A DNA stretch of 35,669 nucleotides from Acidimicrobiaceae bacterium (GTDB taxonomy: Bacteria; Actinomycetota; Acidimicrobiia; Acidimicrobiales; Acidimicrobiaceae). Made by a program: the position numbers and the translations under genes. Below, piece after piece: positions 7,860 through 16,451 of the stretch. Where the stretch lies: positions 1-35,669 of the forward strand of contig JABEUM010000129.1 of NCBI GenBank assembly GCA_013044475.1, given 5' to 3'. The notes beneath the pieces are model-generated. The model had not been told where the DNA came from and searched no databases. It saw only the letters and a program-made list of their open reading frames with translations. Position 1 is the stretch's first letter; each line of letters starts with the position of its first letter.

Positions 7860-10520
7860 ATGAACATCTCACTACCCGAACGGCCGAGCGCAGAAGGCCT
7901 AGAGGCTAAGTGGAGCGAAGTCTGGGAGAAGAGGGGCATCTACCGCTTTGATCCCGACTCCAAAAAGCCGATCTTTTCCATTGACACTCCGCCGCCGACG
8001 GTCTCGGGTTCGCTTCACATCGGTCACGTGCTCTCCTATACCCATACCGACATAGTCGCCAGGTACAAGAGGATGCTCGGACACGAGGTCTTCTATCCAA
8101 TTGGCTGGGATGATAACGGAGTACCAACCGAGCGCAGGGTGCAGAACTATTTTGGGGTCCGTTGCGAACCGGAGGTCCCCTACGACCCAAACTTCGTGCC
8201 CCCATCCGAGCCATCAAAAGACCAGATTCCGATATCCAGGCGGAACTTCATCGAACTCTGCGAGGAGTTGACCTCAAAAGACGAGCAGATTTTCGAGGAG
8301 CTCTGGCGAACAATTGGGTTGTCGGTCGACTGGACGAAGACCTACTCCACCGTCGGCGCAAGGTCTCAAAAGATCTCCCAGACTTCATTTGTCCGGCTGA
8401 TCAAGCAGGGCGAACTGTACTCCCAAGAGTCCCCGACCCTGTGGGACGTCGATTTCCGGACCGCAGTCTCCCAGGCAGAACTTGAAGACCGTGAAGTCCC
8501 AAGCGCCTATCACCGGGTACGGTTCGATCTGAAAAGCGGTGGCGCGGTTGAAATTGAGACGACCAGGCCCGAGCTGATACCGGCTTGTGTCGCCCTCGTG
8601 GCCCACCCAGATGACGAGCGATTCAGCGGTCACCTCAACAGTAGGGCCTACAGCCCACTCTTTGGCGTCGAGTTACCCATCGTTACCCATCCGCTGGCTG
8701 ACCCGAACAAGGGCACCGGCATTGCGATGGTCTGCACATTCGGCGATCTCACCGACGTGACTTGGTGGAAGGAGCTCTCCCTTCCGATAAGGCTGATCGT
8801 CGGGAGGGACGGTAGATTTTTACCTTCAATCCCCTTTGGCAGCGACAACTGGCCTACCAGGGATCAAAAAGCAGCCGAACTGGCCTACCAGGAGATAGCT
8901 CAGAAGGCGGCGAATGGCGCCCGCAGGCGAATCCTCGAGCTGCTCAAGGATTCAGGTAACCTCATCGGCGAGCCAAAGCCAATAGTCCACCCGGTCAAAT
9001 TCTTTGAAAAGGGCGACAAGCCACTTGAGATCGTCGCATCTCGCCAGTGGTTCATCAAGACACTCGACAAGAAGCCGCGCCTCATCGAGCTCGGCGGACA
9101 CATCAGTTGGGTGCCGAAATTTATGCAGGTGAGGTACGACAACTGGGTTGAGGGTCTCAACTCGGACTGGAACATATCCCGCCAGAGGTTCTTTGGGATA
9201 CCCATCCCTATCTGGTACCCAACGGACGAGCTAGCGGAACCGATCTTCGACAAACCGATCATTCCAGACGAAAGCCTCCTGCCATTGGATCCTCAGAGCT
9301 CGGCTCCCCCCGGCTATCAGGAATCCCAGCGTAACCAGCCACACGGTTTCGTCGCCGACCCTGACGTGATGGACACCTGGGCTACATCGTCGCTTACGCC
9401 GCAGATCGCAGCGGACTGGCTCAATGAGCCAGAGCTATTTGATCGGCTATTCCCGATGGACCTGCGCCCACAGGGCCAAGACATCATTAGGACCTGGCTC
9501 TTCTACACCCTTCTAAGGTCAGAGCTAGCCCATAGGGTCGCCCCTTGGAAATCAGCCATCATCTCCGGTTTCGTCCTCGATCCCGACAGGAAAAAGATGT
9601 CAAAATCCAAGGGAAACGTCGTCACACCGCTTCCTCTAGTAAAAACTCACGGGGCCGACGCACTTCGCTACTGGTCCGCTGGGGGTCGGCCAGGGGTCGA
9701 CACCGCCGCCGAAGAGGGTCAGATGAAGGTCGGCAGGAGACTGGGGATAAAGATCCTAAACGCTTCTCGCTTCGTGCTTGGCCTAATCCAACAGCCCCTC
9801 GAGCAGTCGGAGAAAAATGCCAAGGTTTCACTCAAACCGATAGATGCCGCACTATTAGCGCGACTCTCACAGACTATCAAGGAAGCGACCGCCGCCTTAG
9901 ACGATTACGACCACACGAAGGGGATAGAGGTCGCCGAGAAGTTCTTCTGGGAGTTCTGCGATGACTATTTAGAGTTCGTAAAACTCCGCGGCTACCGGGA
10001 GATCTCTTCAGATGGATCCATGACGGTCGAATACGGCGCTGCAGTCTCTGCGAGGGTGACGCTACTAGCTGGAATATCCGTTTCACTGCGGCTGCTAGCC
10101 CCCTACCTACCGTTCTCGACCGAGGAGGCCTGGTCCTGGTGGAACGAGGGGTCGGTCCACCAAACTCGTTGGCCCGAAGAGGGCGATCCCTCTATCCTCG
10201 CAGCCTCCTTTGCAAAGGAGCTTTTTGGGGTTGAACTAGAAACAAATGGCCAGGGCGACGACCTAGCTCTACTCGGATTGGCATCGAGTTTGATGTCGCA
10301 GCTTCGCAAGACCAAGACCGAAGCGAAGGTTTCCGTAAAGACACCGATTGACTCAGTAGAGATTGGAGCCGACAAGAAGCGGCTCATATCCCTCCGGCTT
10401 ATAGCCGACGACCTGCGGCGTGCGCTTGTAATCGAAGGTGAGCTGGCGGAAGTTGAAACCGAGGAGGGGTCGGAGCCGTGGGCGAGGGCCAGGGTGAAAG
10501 TGGTGGACCCAGCGGGTTAG
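7860..10520 (+). CDS. valS: Valine--tRNA ligase (archaeal-type)
   Basis: This class I synthetase charges tRNA-Val. The chosen ATG at 7860 follows AAAGGA with 10-nt spacing and gives 886 residues starting MNISLPERPSAEGLEAKW. Motifs are TPPPTVSGSLHIGHVLSY (HIGH), the CP1 editing domain, VMDTWATSS, and KMSKSKGN for ATP binding. After HIGH the protein reads WDDNGVPTERRVQNY, the form typical of archaeal and some alphaproteobacterial ValRS, in place of the common bacterial GTDHAG motif. The C-terminus ends soon after the anticodon-binding domain and lacks the usual coiled-coil tRNA arm. An in-frame GTG at 7776 would add 28 residues that do not look conserved. It is convergent with the ABC ATPase gene, with stop codons 1 nt apart. 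Confidence 0.95.
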   Translation: MNISLPERPSAEGLEAKWSEVWEKRGIYRFDPDSKKPIFSIDTPPPTVSGSLHIGHVLSYTHTDIVARYKRMLGHEVFYPIGWDDNGVPTERRVQNYFGVRCEPEVPYDPNFVPPSEPSKDQIPISRRNFIELCEELTSKDEQIFEELWRTIGLSVDWTKTYSTVGARSQKISQTSFVRLIKQGELYSQESPTLWDVDFRTAVSQAELEDREVPSAYHRVRFDLKSGGAVEIETTRPELIPACVALVAHPDDERFSGHLNSRAYSPLFGVELPIVTHPLADPNKGTGIAMVCTFGDLTDVTWWKELSLPIRLIVGRDGRFLPSIPFGSDNWPTRDQKAAELAYQEIAQKAANGARRRILELLKDSGNLIGEPKPIVHPVKFFEKGDKPLEIVASRQWFIKTLDKKPRLIELGGHISWVPKFMQVRYDNWVEGLNSDWNISRQRFFGIPIPIWYPTDELAEPIFDKPIIPDESLLPLDPQSSAPPGYQESQRNQPHGFVADPDVMDTWATSSLTPQIAADWLNEPELFDRLFPMDLRPQGQDIIRTWLFYTLLRSELAHRVAPWKSAIISGFVLDPDRKKMSKSKGNVVTPLPLVKTHGADALRYWSAGGRPGVDTAAEEGQMKVGRRLGIKILNASRFVLGLIQQPLEQSEKNAKVSLKPIDAALLARLSQTIKEATAALDDYDHTKGIEVAEKFFWEFCDDYLEFVKLRGYREISSDGSMTVEYGAAVSARVTLLAGISVSLRLLAPYLPFSTEEAWSWWNEGSVHQTRWPEEGDPSILAASFAKELFGVELETNGQGDDLALLGLASSLMSQLRKTKTEAKVSVKTPIDSVEIGADKKRLISLRLIADDLRRALVIEGELAEVETEEGSEPWARARVKVVDPAG

Positions 10521-10521
10521 G

Positions 10522-11235
10522 CTAGCCCAGCAGCTCGTCTAGCTTTGCCCTAGAAACCGGGCCGTCGTAGGAGACCTCACCGGAGGACAATGCGACGCAT
10601 CTGTTGGCGATGCCGAGAAGATCAAGTGAGTGAGAAGCCACCAAAAAGGACTTCTTCTCCTTCAAGCTCTCGCCGATCAACTCCAGCAAGGTGTTCTTGC
10701 CAGACTGGTCTAGACCGACGAAAGGTTCGTCGATAATCATCGCCTTAAAGGGACGAATAAAGGCCATTGCAAGTGCGACTTTTTGTCGCATGCCCCTAGA
10801 GAAGCCACTCGGCATGCGGTCCTTCACCTGGATGAGTCCGAATCGATCCAACAAGTTCTCAGCCAGTTTCTCAGGGCTGTCCACTCCACATAGCTTCGCC
10901 GAGAAGTAGAGGTGCTCGATCGTCGAAAGGTCGTCGTACAGGGAAGGCGTGTCAAAGGCAACAGAGAGTACGCTCCTGGCGTCCTTCGAACCCGCTTTCG
11001 CCCCAAATATCAGGACGTCTCCAGAATCGGGCTTAGAAAGTCCAGATAGAATTCGCAAAAGAGTCGTCTTTCCAGATCCATTATGGCCAACGAGGATGAC
11101 CACCTCTCCCTGGTTAACCTCGAAGCTAACCCCCGCTACAGCCGGGGTTCCATCGAAGGACTTAGCTATCGATTTGAAGCTGATCGCTCCGGTCTTGCCC
11201 TTGGGTTGAGAAATCCTCTTACCTGTATCGCTCAC
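10522..11235 (-). CDS. ABC transporter ATP-binding protein (CcmA/ABC-2 type)
   Basis: This ATPase of about 237 residues has Walker A VGHNGSGKTT, signature FSRGMRQK, Walker B AMIIDEP and a switch histidine in VASHSLDLL. I chose the GTG at 11235 because it overlaps the stop of the upstream permease (GTGA) and has GAAGAAGGA about 10 nt upstream. A TTG at 11262 would add 9 residues but has no ribosome binding site. It is the last gene of the run ilvB-ilvN-ilvC-permease-ATPase, so it is probably co-transcribed with branched-chain amino acid synthesis. It should energise the neighbouring permease; the cargo is unknown. Confidence 0.88.
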   Translation of the reverse strand: MSDTGKRISQPKGKTGAISFKSIAKSFDGTPAVAGVSFEVNQGEVVILVGHNGSGKTTLLRILSGLSKPDSGDVLIFGAKAGSKDARSVLSVAFDTPSLYDDLSTIEHLYFSAKLCGVDSPEKLAENLLDRFGLIQVKDRMPSGFSRGMRQKVALAMAFIRPFKAMIIDEPFVGLDQSGKNTLLELIGESLKEKKSFLVASHSLDLLGIANRCVALSSGEVSYDGPVSRAKLDELLG

Positions 11236-12803
11236 GTCTCTGGGATCCTTCTTCTTATCCAAGCCGAACCGGCAATGGGTACAATCAGCGAGAAAGTTCC
11301 GGCGGATATCAGAGTCGAATATAGATTCGCGGGATCACTCGCCATGCCCCTAGCTTCAAAGACGGGTATAAATCCGCATCCGGCGATGAGTATCGGCAGG
11401 AACTCTATCACCATCTTTACCATCTGTACGGAGTCCGCCGCCATCATGGAAAGTGCGCTTTCGGCTCCGCCTTTGCCAAGCGCAGATATCCCAGCTCCGA
11501 CGAGTCCACTTGAAAGTACCGGAATCGCTATCAAAAGCGCCATGATTGTGTTCTCTCCACCACCGGGGAGTAGACCAAGCAGAACAAAGGATGGGATCGC
11601 GAGGATAACTCCGGCTATCAAAGGTCCGATCACCAGGATCCTCTCGACCCTTCCTCTTTCGATTGGACTCAGAGAAACTATTTCTGGATGGTCCACCTCC
11701 TGGCTTAGCGCGTCGGTGAGCTCTATCCCGACCAACCAGCCAGCGATGATCCCCGGGAGGGCGAGAAGTGGCGAGGTATCCACTGCGTATTTCGCCGAAA
11801 CAAATATCACACCCTCTAACAAAACGACCCGGACTACCTTGGAATATCCCCACCTCAGTGCGGGGACCAGACTCCGCCAGAGGTCAGGGGCCTTTTCAAA
11901 AACGAGCCTTCTGAATGGCTCGGTGAATGACGTCCTCGGGCGTATCTTGTCTCCGACGAGTGACCTTCTCATCAAAGCCACAGTTCTGAAATCCCTAAAG
12001 GTCGCGGCAAAGCGGATTATACCGATCAGCCTCGCCCTGCGTTGGAGGATCTCTGGATCGACCCCTGGGATGAGAAAGAGGCCCAGAGCTACGACGACTG
12101 CGGAGAAAGCGAGTGCAAAAAACAGCGTCCCTGACACCACAGCTACCCTCGCACCGAACCCCGCCATCATGATGAGTCCACCGGGCATCAGTCTTACGAA
12201 AGACGTCGGATCGAGGAGCAAGAAGACCCCTGCGAGCGCTATCACCGCGGTCTCCGCCAAGCTAAAGTAGGCTATTCGAGCCCGTGCCCCCGAGATTATC
12301 GCCGCAGAAGCTTGGTAGCTGATCGTCACCACCATAGCAAAACTGATACTAGACGCAGTCGACTGCCAGGCATTCTTGCTCGCCAGCAGATGAGCGAGCG
12401 AGACCCCAATCGCCCCTCCGGCAATTACGCCTACAAAGAGGCTATGGCGTAACGAAACCGCCAGCTTCGAGCGCAAAAAACGCTCCACCGGATAAGGCGA
12501 CAGAAGTACCATCTGAATCTCTGAACCGAGTAGCCCCAATGGACCGCCCCTCGAGCCACTCCTAATCCCGAAAAAGATCGCCATGAGCCAAAGGATGTCG
12601 CCGCCCATGGCGAGATGCCCCGCAAGAGCACTCCGGTCCGATGGTACCGCAGACATAGACGCCGTGGCACTCGCCACGACGTCCGCCAAAATACCTAAAC
12701 CAAAGGCCGCAAGATATGCCCGGTAGATCGCCTGAAAGAGATTGACCCTCTCGACAAAGTGGGCTCGCCTAGCACCTTGGAGTTCTACAAGGGGATCGGA
12801 GAT
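11232..12803 (-). CDS. ABC-2-type membrane permease, probable non-canonical ATC start
   Basis: This polytopic membrane protein is rich in Ala, Gly, Val and Ile, with about twelve hydrophobic segments and few charges outside loops such as EPFRRLVFEKAPDLWR. It is the partner of the ATPase that overlaps its stop. The first canonical start is TTG at 12689 (485 residues), but the frame upstream is clearly coding: DPLVELQGARRAHFVERV and then a membrane helix, NLFQAIYRAYLAAFGLG. It stays open back to ATC-TCC-GAT-CCC at 12803, directly after a TAG. That ATC stands where MSDP would be expected, giving 523 residues. The ilvC stop is 5 nt upstream. I do not recognise a specific family beyond ABC-2-like exporters. 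Confidence 0.75.
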   Translation of the reverse strand: MSDPLVELQGARRAHFVERVNLFQAIYRAYLAAFGLGILADVVASATASMSAVPSDRSALAGHLAMGGDILWLMAIFFGIRSGSRGGPLGLLGSEIQMVLLSPYPVERFLRSKLAVSLRHSLFVGVIAGGAIGVSLAHLLASKNAWQSTASSISFAMVVTISYQASAAIISGARARIAYFSLAETAVIALAGVFLLLDPTSFVRLMPGGLIMMAGFGARVAVVSGTLFFALAFSAVVVALGLFLIPGVDPEILQRRARLIGIIRFAATFRDFRTVALMRRSLVGDKIRPRTSFTEPFRRLVFEKAPDLWRSLVPALRWGYSKVVRVVLLEGVIFVSAKYAVDTSPLLALPGIIAGWLVGIELTDALSQEVDHPEIVSLSPIERGRVERILVIGPLIAGVILAIPSFVLLGLLPGGGENTIMALLIAIPVLSSGLVGAGISALGKGGAESALSMMAADSVQMVKMVIEFLPILIAGCGFIPVFEARGMASDPANLYSTLISAGTFSLIVPIAGSAWIRRRIPET

Positions 12804-12808
12804 CTAGA

Positions 12809-13834
12809 TCAGCCCCCGGAAATATCCCTAATCGACTTCTTTCCCGCCGACAAGAATGGCATCATCCCACGGAGTTGTACTCCGACGCCCTCGATCTGAT
12901 GGGCATTTGCTTTTGCCCTCAGCTCGTTAAAGTGGACCTGACCAGCTTCGTTCTCAGCTATCCATTCCGAAGCAAACTTGCCGGACTGGATCTCGTCCAG
13001 GACCCTCTTCATCTCAGCCTTAGTCTCCGAAGTCACAATCCTCGGACCGCGGCTCAAACCGCCGTACTCGGCGGTCTCCGATACTGAGAACCACATTCCG
13101 GATAGCCCCTCTTCATAGAGAAGGTCAACGATCAGTTTTAGCTCATGGAGGCATTCGAAGTAAGCCGACTCCGGCTGATATCCCGCCTCGACGAGGGTTT
13201 CGAAGCCCGCCTGAACCAAAGAGGCCAACCCGCCACAGAGCACTACCTGCTCCCCGAAAAGGTCCGTCTCGGTCTCCTCGGAGAAGGTGGTGTCGAGTAC
13301 CCCAGCCTTCGTTGAACCGATGGCGTGTGCATAGGCGAGGGCAAGATCGTGTGCTTTACCCGTAGCGTCCTGGGCTACGGCAATAAGAGATGGCGTTCCG
13401 CCGCCCTCTTGGTAAGTTCTCCTCACCAAGTGACCCGGTCCCTTTGGCGCAATCATGATCACGTCGACATTGTCCGGGGCCTCTATCTGTCCAAACCTAA
13501 CGTTGAACCCGTGGGCAAAGGCTATCGCTACACCTGGGCGCAGATTGGCAACGACATCCTCATCGTAGATCTTTTTTTGCACCGTGTCCGGGGCCAAAAA
13601 CATGATGAGGTCAGCTGACTTGGCGGCTTCGGAAACCGAGACCACACTGAGACCCGAAGCCTTGGCCTTCTCCGCCGAGGCCGAGCCGGGCCTTAACCCA
13701 ACTACAACATCTACTCCCGAGTCAGCCAAATTGAGTGCATGGGCATGACCTTGCGAACCATAACCGATGATCGCCACTTTCTTGCCTTGTAACAGGCTTG
13801 GGTCAGCATCGGCCTCGTAGTACATCTTCGCCAT
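12809..13834 (-). CDS. ilvC: Ketol-acid reductoisomerase (class I)
   Basis: This enzyme carries out the Mg- and NAD(P)H-dependent rearrangement and reduction of acetolactate or acetohydroxybutyrate, step 2 of valine/isoleucine synthesis. The 341 residues are the class I length. The N-terminal Rossmann domain has [15 protein letters not shown] and a downstream GLRPGSAS loop with Arg and Ser in the cofactor-specificity region, the usual NADPH pattern. Metal/catalytic motifs are [30 protein letters not shown] and the C-terminal helical knot with [11 protein letters not shown] and SETAEYGG. The ATG directly follows the ilvN stop (TAAATG), so the two are coupled. Confidence 0.98.
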   Translation of the reverse strand: MAKMYYEADADPSLLQGKKVAIIGYGSQGHAHALNLADSGVDVVVGLRPGSASAEKAKASGLSVVSVSEAAKSADLIMFLAPDTVQKKIYDEDVVANLRPGVAIAFAHGFNVRFGQIEAPDNVDVIMIAPKGPGHLVRRTYQEGGGTPSLIAVAQDATGKAHDLALAYAHAIGSTKAGVLDTTFSEETETDLFGEQVVLCGGLASLVQAGFETLVEAGYQPESAYFECLHELKLIVDLLYEEGLSGMWFSVSETAEYGGLSRGPRIVTSETKAEMKRVLDEIQSGKFASEWIAENEAGQVHFNELRAKANAHQIEGVGVQLRGMMPFLSAGKKSIRDISGG

Positions 13835-14413
13835 TTAAGACGCCTTTCCTGATTTGGATCTCGCTCTAGTCGGAGCGCTTCGGTCCAACTTCTGCAAAGC
13901 CACCCTACCAGTTCGCTGTATTTCAACGATCGGGTAGGCACCGAGCAGCGCTTCGAAGTCGTCAAGCATCTTGGGAGAACCTGCGAGCATCACCGTTAGC
14001 TTGTCGAAGCCGACATCGACGATCTTGCCGTCGAAGATTCTCACGAGTTCAATCAACTCGGATCGAGTCTCGGAAGAGGTCGAAATACTCCCCATCAACA
14101 GCTCGTACTCTACTGCCTGCGCAGCATTGATCTCAGAGATCTTCAGGACGTTGATCAACTTGTGAAGCTGCTTTGTTATCTGCTCCAAAGGGGCGGATTC
14201 GACGTCAACGACGATGGTGACCCGCGAAAATCTTTCATCTTCAGTCGGAGCCACAGAAAGGGAGTAGATGTTGTATCCCCTCCTCGAAAAGAGCTGTGCA
14301 ATGCGGGCTAGTACACCCGATTTATTCTCGACCAACACCGACAAGACGTGGTGTTTCGCCTCCAAATTGGTCCTATTGCCCCCCATGGGGACCACCGAAC
14401 TCGAAAAGGTCAC
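13835..14413 (-). CDS. ilvN: Acetolactate synthase small (regulatory) subunit
   Basis: This is the regulatory subunit that binds valine and activates the IlvB catalytic subunit. The N-terminal ACT domain is clear ([35 protein letters not shown]), followed by the C-terminal small-subunit domain with GKIVDVG and VEIQRTGR. At 192 residues it is longer than the usual ~165, with about 18 extra residues in front and a basic tail. The GTG start overlaps the ilvB stop (GTGA) and follows GGAGA, so translation is coupled to ilvB. A shorter product from an internal start cannot be excluded. Confidence 0.95.
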   Translation of the reverse strand: MTFSSSVVPMGGNRTNLEAKHHVLSVLVENKSGVLARIAQLFSRRGYNIYSLSVAPTEDERFSRVTIVVDVESAPLEQITKQLHKLINVLKISEINAAQAVEYELLMGSISTSSETRSELIELVRIFDGKIVDVGFDKLTVMLAGSPKMLDDFEALLGAYPIVEIQRTGRVALQKLDRSAPTRARSKSGKAS

Positions 14414-16128
14414 TTTCTCTCCATTTCTTGTGGTCCGATGACGATCTCGTCATTTGTCTTGCCCGCTGGCACCATCGGAAATACCTTTTCCCAAGTGTCT
14501 GTCCTAAAGTCGATCACGACCGGACGGTCATTTATCGAATTTGCCTTCTCGATAGCGACTTCGACCTCATCGGCGCTGTCGACCCTAATCCCGACGCATC
14601 CCATCGCCTCGGCCCACTTGACGTAGTCAGGGAGGTCAGGGGAGAGGTATACCTCGGAATAGCGCTGGTCGTAGAACATCTCCTGCCACTGCCTCACCAT
14701 CCCCAAGTAGGCGTTATTTAGGATGGCCACCTTGATCGGGATCCTCTCAGCGGTAGCGGTTACGAGTTCCTGTGCAGTCATCTGAAAACAGCCGTCTCCG
14801 TCAATCGCCCAGACCACCTTGTCCGGCCTGCCGACCTTTGCACCAAGCGCCGCTGGAACAGCAAAGCCCATAGTCCCAAGTCCACCCGAATTCACCCAGG
14901 TGTTTGGGTGGTTGAACTTCCAAAACTGTGACGCCCACATCTGATGCTGACCAACCCCAGAAACCACGATGGTGTCTGGTGGCGCCATCTGCCTCAACCT
15001 CTCGATGACATATTGCGGCTTTAGCGGACGACCGCCTGGGTCCTGGTTGTAGCTCAACGGATACTTTTCACGCCAGGTGTCAAGCTCGGCTATCCACGGT
15101 TCTAACTGGCTCTTAAGATCGACCTTGAGCTTCTTGATCTCCCTGGTCAACTCGGGAATCACCAACTTCAGATCCCCAACAATCGGGACGTCTGGGTTTC
15201 TGATCTTGCCGAGTTCGGCGGGATCGATATCGACGTGGATGACCTTGGCATAGGGGGCAAAGCCTGCGACATTGCCAGTGACACGATCGTCAAAACGTGC
15301 CCCCAAGGTAATCAGTAGGTCGGACTTCTGCATCGAAGTCACCGCCGTGTAGTTGCCGTGCATACCTGGCATCCCGAGGCAAAGTGGGTTGTCGTCTGGG
15401 AAGGCCCCCCTCGCCATTAGGGTCGTCACGACCGGTATTCCACAGTGCTCGGCCAGAGCCAAAAGCTCTTTGGTCGCACCCGCTCTTAGCACGCCGCCCC
15501 CGACGTAGAGGACCGGGCGAAGCGACTTCGAGATCAGCTTTGCCGCCTCCTGGATCATCTTTGGATGGCCCTTGAGCGTCGGCTTATACCCCGGAAGGTC
15601 GACACTCTCGGGCCAGTACCACTCCATAGCCTGGTTTGAGACGTCCTTCGGCAAGTCAATCAGGACGGGACCGGGTCGGCCGGTCGTGGCGACGTGAAAA
15701 GCCTCCCGGACGACCGTTGGGATCTGCGAGGCATCGGTAATCAACCAGTTGTGCTTGGTAACGCTCATCGTGATTCCGGTAGTATCGGCTTCTTGGAAGG
15801 CATCGGTGCCAATCAAGCTCGTTCCGACCTGCCCGGTGATCACCACCAGCGGGATCGAGTCCATGTAGGCGTCGGCAAGGGCGGTAACGATATTCGTGGC
15901 CGCCGGTCCCGAGGTGACCATCGCAACACCCGGACGACCCGTGACGTGCGCATAGCCTTCTGCTGCGTGGCCAGCACCCTGTTCGTGCCTTACCAAGATA
16001 TGCCTGATGGTCGAGTCCAAAAGTGGGTCATAAACCGGAAGAATCGCCCCTCCGGGAAGTCCAAATATAACCTCGACCTGCTCCATCTCAAGACTTTTGA
16101 TCAGCGCCTGGGCACCTGTCAGTTGCAT
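14410..16128 (-). CDS. ilvB: Acetolactate synthase large (catalytic) subunit
   Basis: This thiamine-diphosphate enzyme condenses pyruvate with pyruvate or 2-oxobutyrate, the first committed step of branched-chain amino acid synthesis. The 572 residues show [13 protein letters not shown], the ThDP-activating Glu in [14 protein letters not shown], the central FAD-binding domain ([21 protein letters not shown]) and the C-terminal ThDP motif GDGCFQM...[12 protein letters not shown]. The ATG is preceded by GAGGAG at 8-nt spacing. The gene is first in ilvB-ilvN-ilvC and lies behind a leader-peptide attenuator, so control by branched-chain amino acid supply is likely. Confidence 0.98.
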   Translation of the reverse strand: MQLTGAQALIKSLEMEQVEVIFGLPGGAILPVYDPLLDSTIRHILVRHEQGAGHAAEGYAHVTGRPGVAMVTSGPAATNIVTALADAYMDSIPLVVITGQVGTSLIGTDAFQEADTTGITMSVTKHNWLITDASQIPTVVREAFHVATTGRPGPVLIDLPKDVSNQAMEWYWPESVDLPGYKPTLKGHPKMIQEAAKLISKSLRPVLYVGGGVLRAGATKELLALAEHCGIPVVTTLMARGAFPDDNPLCLGMPGMHGNYTAVTSMQKSDLLITLGARFDDRVTGNVAGFAPYAKVIHVDIDPAELGKIRNPDVPIVGDLKLVIPELTREIKKLKVDLKSQLEPWIAELDTWREKYPLSYNQDPGGRPLKPQYVIERLRQMAPPDTIVVSGVGQHQMWASQFWKFNHPNTWVNSGGLGTMGFAVPAALGAKVGRPDKVVWAIDGDGCFQMTAQELVTATAERIPIKVAILNNAYLGMVRQWQEMFYDQRYSEVYLSPDLPDYVKWAEAMGCVGIRVDSADEVEVAIEKANSINDRPVVIDFRTDTWEKVFPMVPAGKTNDEIVIGPQEMERK

Positions 16129-16218
16129 CTTGCTGACTCCTCAAAGCTAGAACTTCGGCCCCAATCTGGGTGCCGTCTCACTGCACTCGATCGCCATTCA
16201 CCTGCGATCTACCCTTTT

Positions 16219-16238
16219 TCCACCGAAGTTTCGGTGGA
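16219..16238. repeat. Perfect 9-bp palindrome in the ilvB leader
   Basis: Arms TCCACCGAA and TTCGGTGGA flank 2 nt. It lies between the attenuator and ilvB, about 90 nt before the ilvB start codon. On the transcribed strand it is followed by five A residues, not a U run, so it is not a second terminator. It could be an RNA hairpin protecting or regulating the processed ilvB message, or an operator. Confidence 0.55.
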
Positions 16239-16325
16239 CACAATCAACACACGGCGGCTCTCGTCCAAAGACCCTAGAGCCTCCTCGGACTAAAGACGAA
16301 ACGAACCACTTTTGGTGCGGATAAA

Positions 16326-16354
16326 CAAAAAGACCTCCCCGAGGGGGAGGTCTT
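16326..16354 (-). terminator. ilvBNC transcription attenuator (intrinsic terminator)
   Basis: On the minus strand AAGACCTCCCC and GGGGAGGTCTT form a perfect 11-bp stem with a CTC loop (16330-16354), followed by TTTGTTT. This is a strong intrinsic terminator placed between the leader peptide and ilvB. Since ilvB has no other evident promoter behind it, the terminator must be read through under some conditions, as in amino acid attenuation. Confidence 0.85.
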
Positions 16355-16382
16355 GTAGCGCACCGGGTGACCCGCTACGCTA
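16355..16382 (-). promoter_or_regulatory. Pause/anti-terminator hairpin after the leader peptide
   Basis: Starting at the leader stop codon, the minus strand reads GTAGCG, then GGGT-CA-CCCG, then CGCTAC: arms of 6 bp around an inner 4-bp stem. It lies immediately before the terminator stem. In a classical attenuator a ribosome stalled on the leader codons would disrupt this hairpin and change the folding of the terminator. The exact anti-terminator pairing was not computed. Confidence 0.5.
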
Positions 16383-16421
16383 CGAAGGAAGTACTACGAT
16401 CTCTGAGGCGAAATTTGCCAT
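16380..16421 (-). CDS. ilvBNC leader peptide, MANFASEIVVLPS
   Basis: This 13-residue leader peptide carries consecutive Ile-Val-Val-Leu codons (ATC GTA GTA CTT) shortly before its TAG stop. The stop overlaps the first arm of a hairpin, and a strong terminator follows 25 nt later. All three regulatory amino acids of the branched-chain pathway are covered. There is no Shine-Dalgarno, but TAGTAT lies exactly 6 nt before the ATG, so the transcript probably starts at the A of ATG and is translated leaderless. Attenuation of ilvBNC is established in Corynebacterium; the assignment here is from sequence. Confidence 0.8.
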   Translation of the reverse strand: MANFASEIVVLPS

Positions 16422-16427
16422 GGGGAT

Positions 16428-16433
16428 ATACTA
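16428..16433 (-). promoter_or_regulatory. -10 box of the ilvBNC operon
   Basis: The minus strand reads TAGTAT at 16433-16428, then six bases, then the leader-peptide ATG at 16421. That spacing puts the transcription start at the start codon. No good -35 is visible; the region upstream is the 3' end of ilvD. The ilvBNC operon thus has its own promoter although ilvD is co-directional just upstream. Confidence 0.5.
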
Positions 16434-16451
16434 GACGCTAACAAAACGCCT

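Noticed and set aside
11083-12270. Open frame of 395 codons on the plus strand
   Set aside because: It is antisense to the ABC ATPase and permease genes, has low-complexity Ser/Thr/Pro/Arg content and no motif. The minus-strand frames carry Walker motifs and membrane helices.
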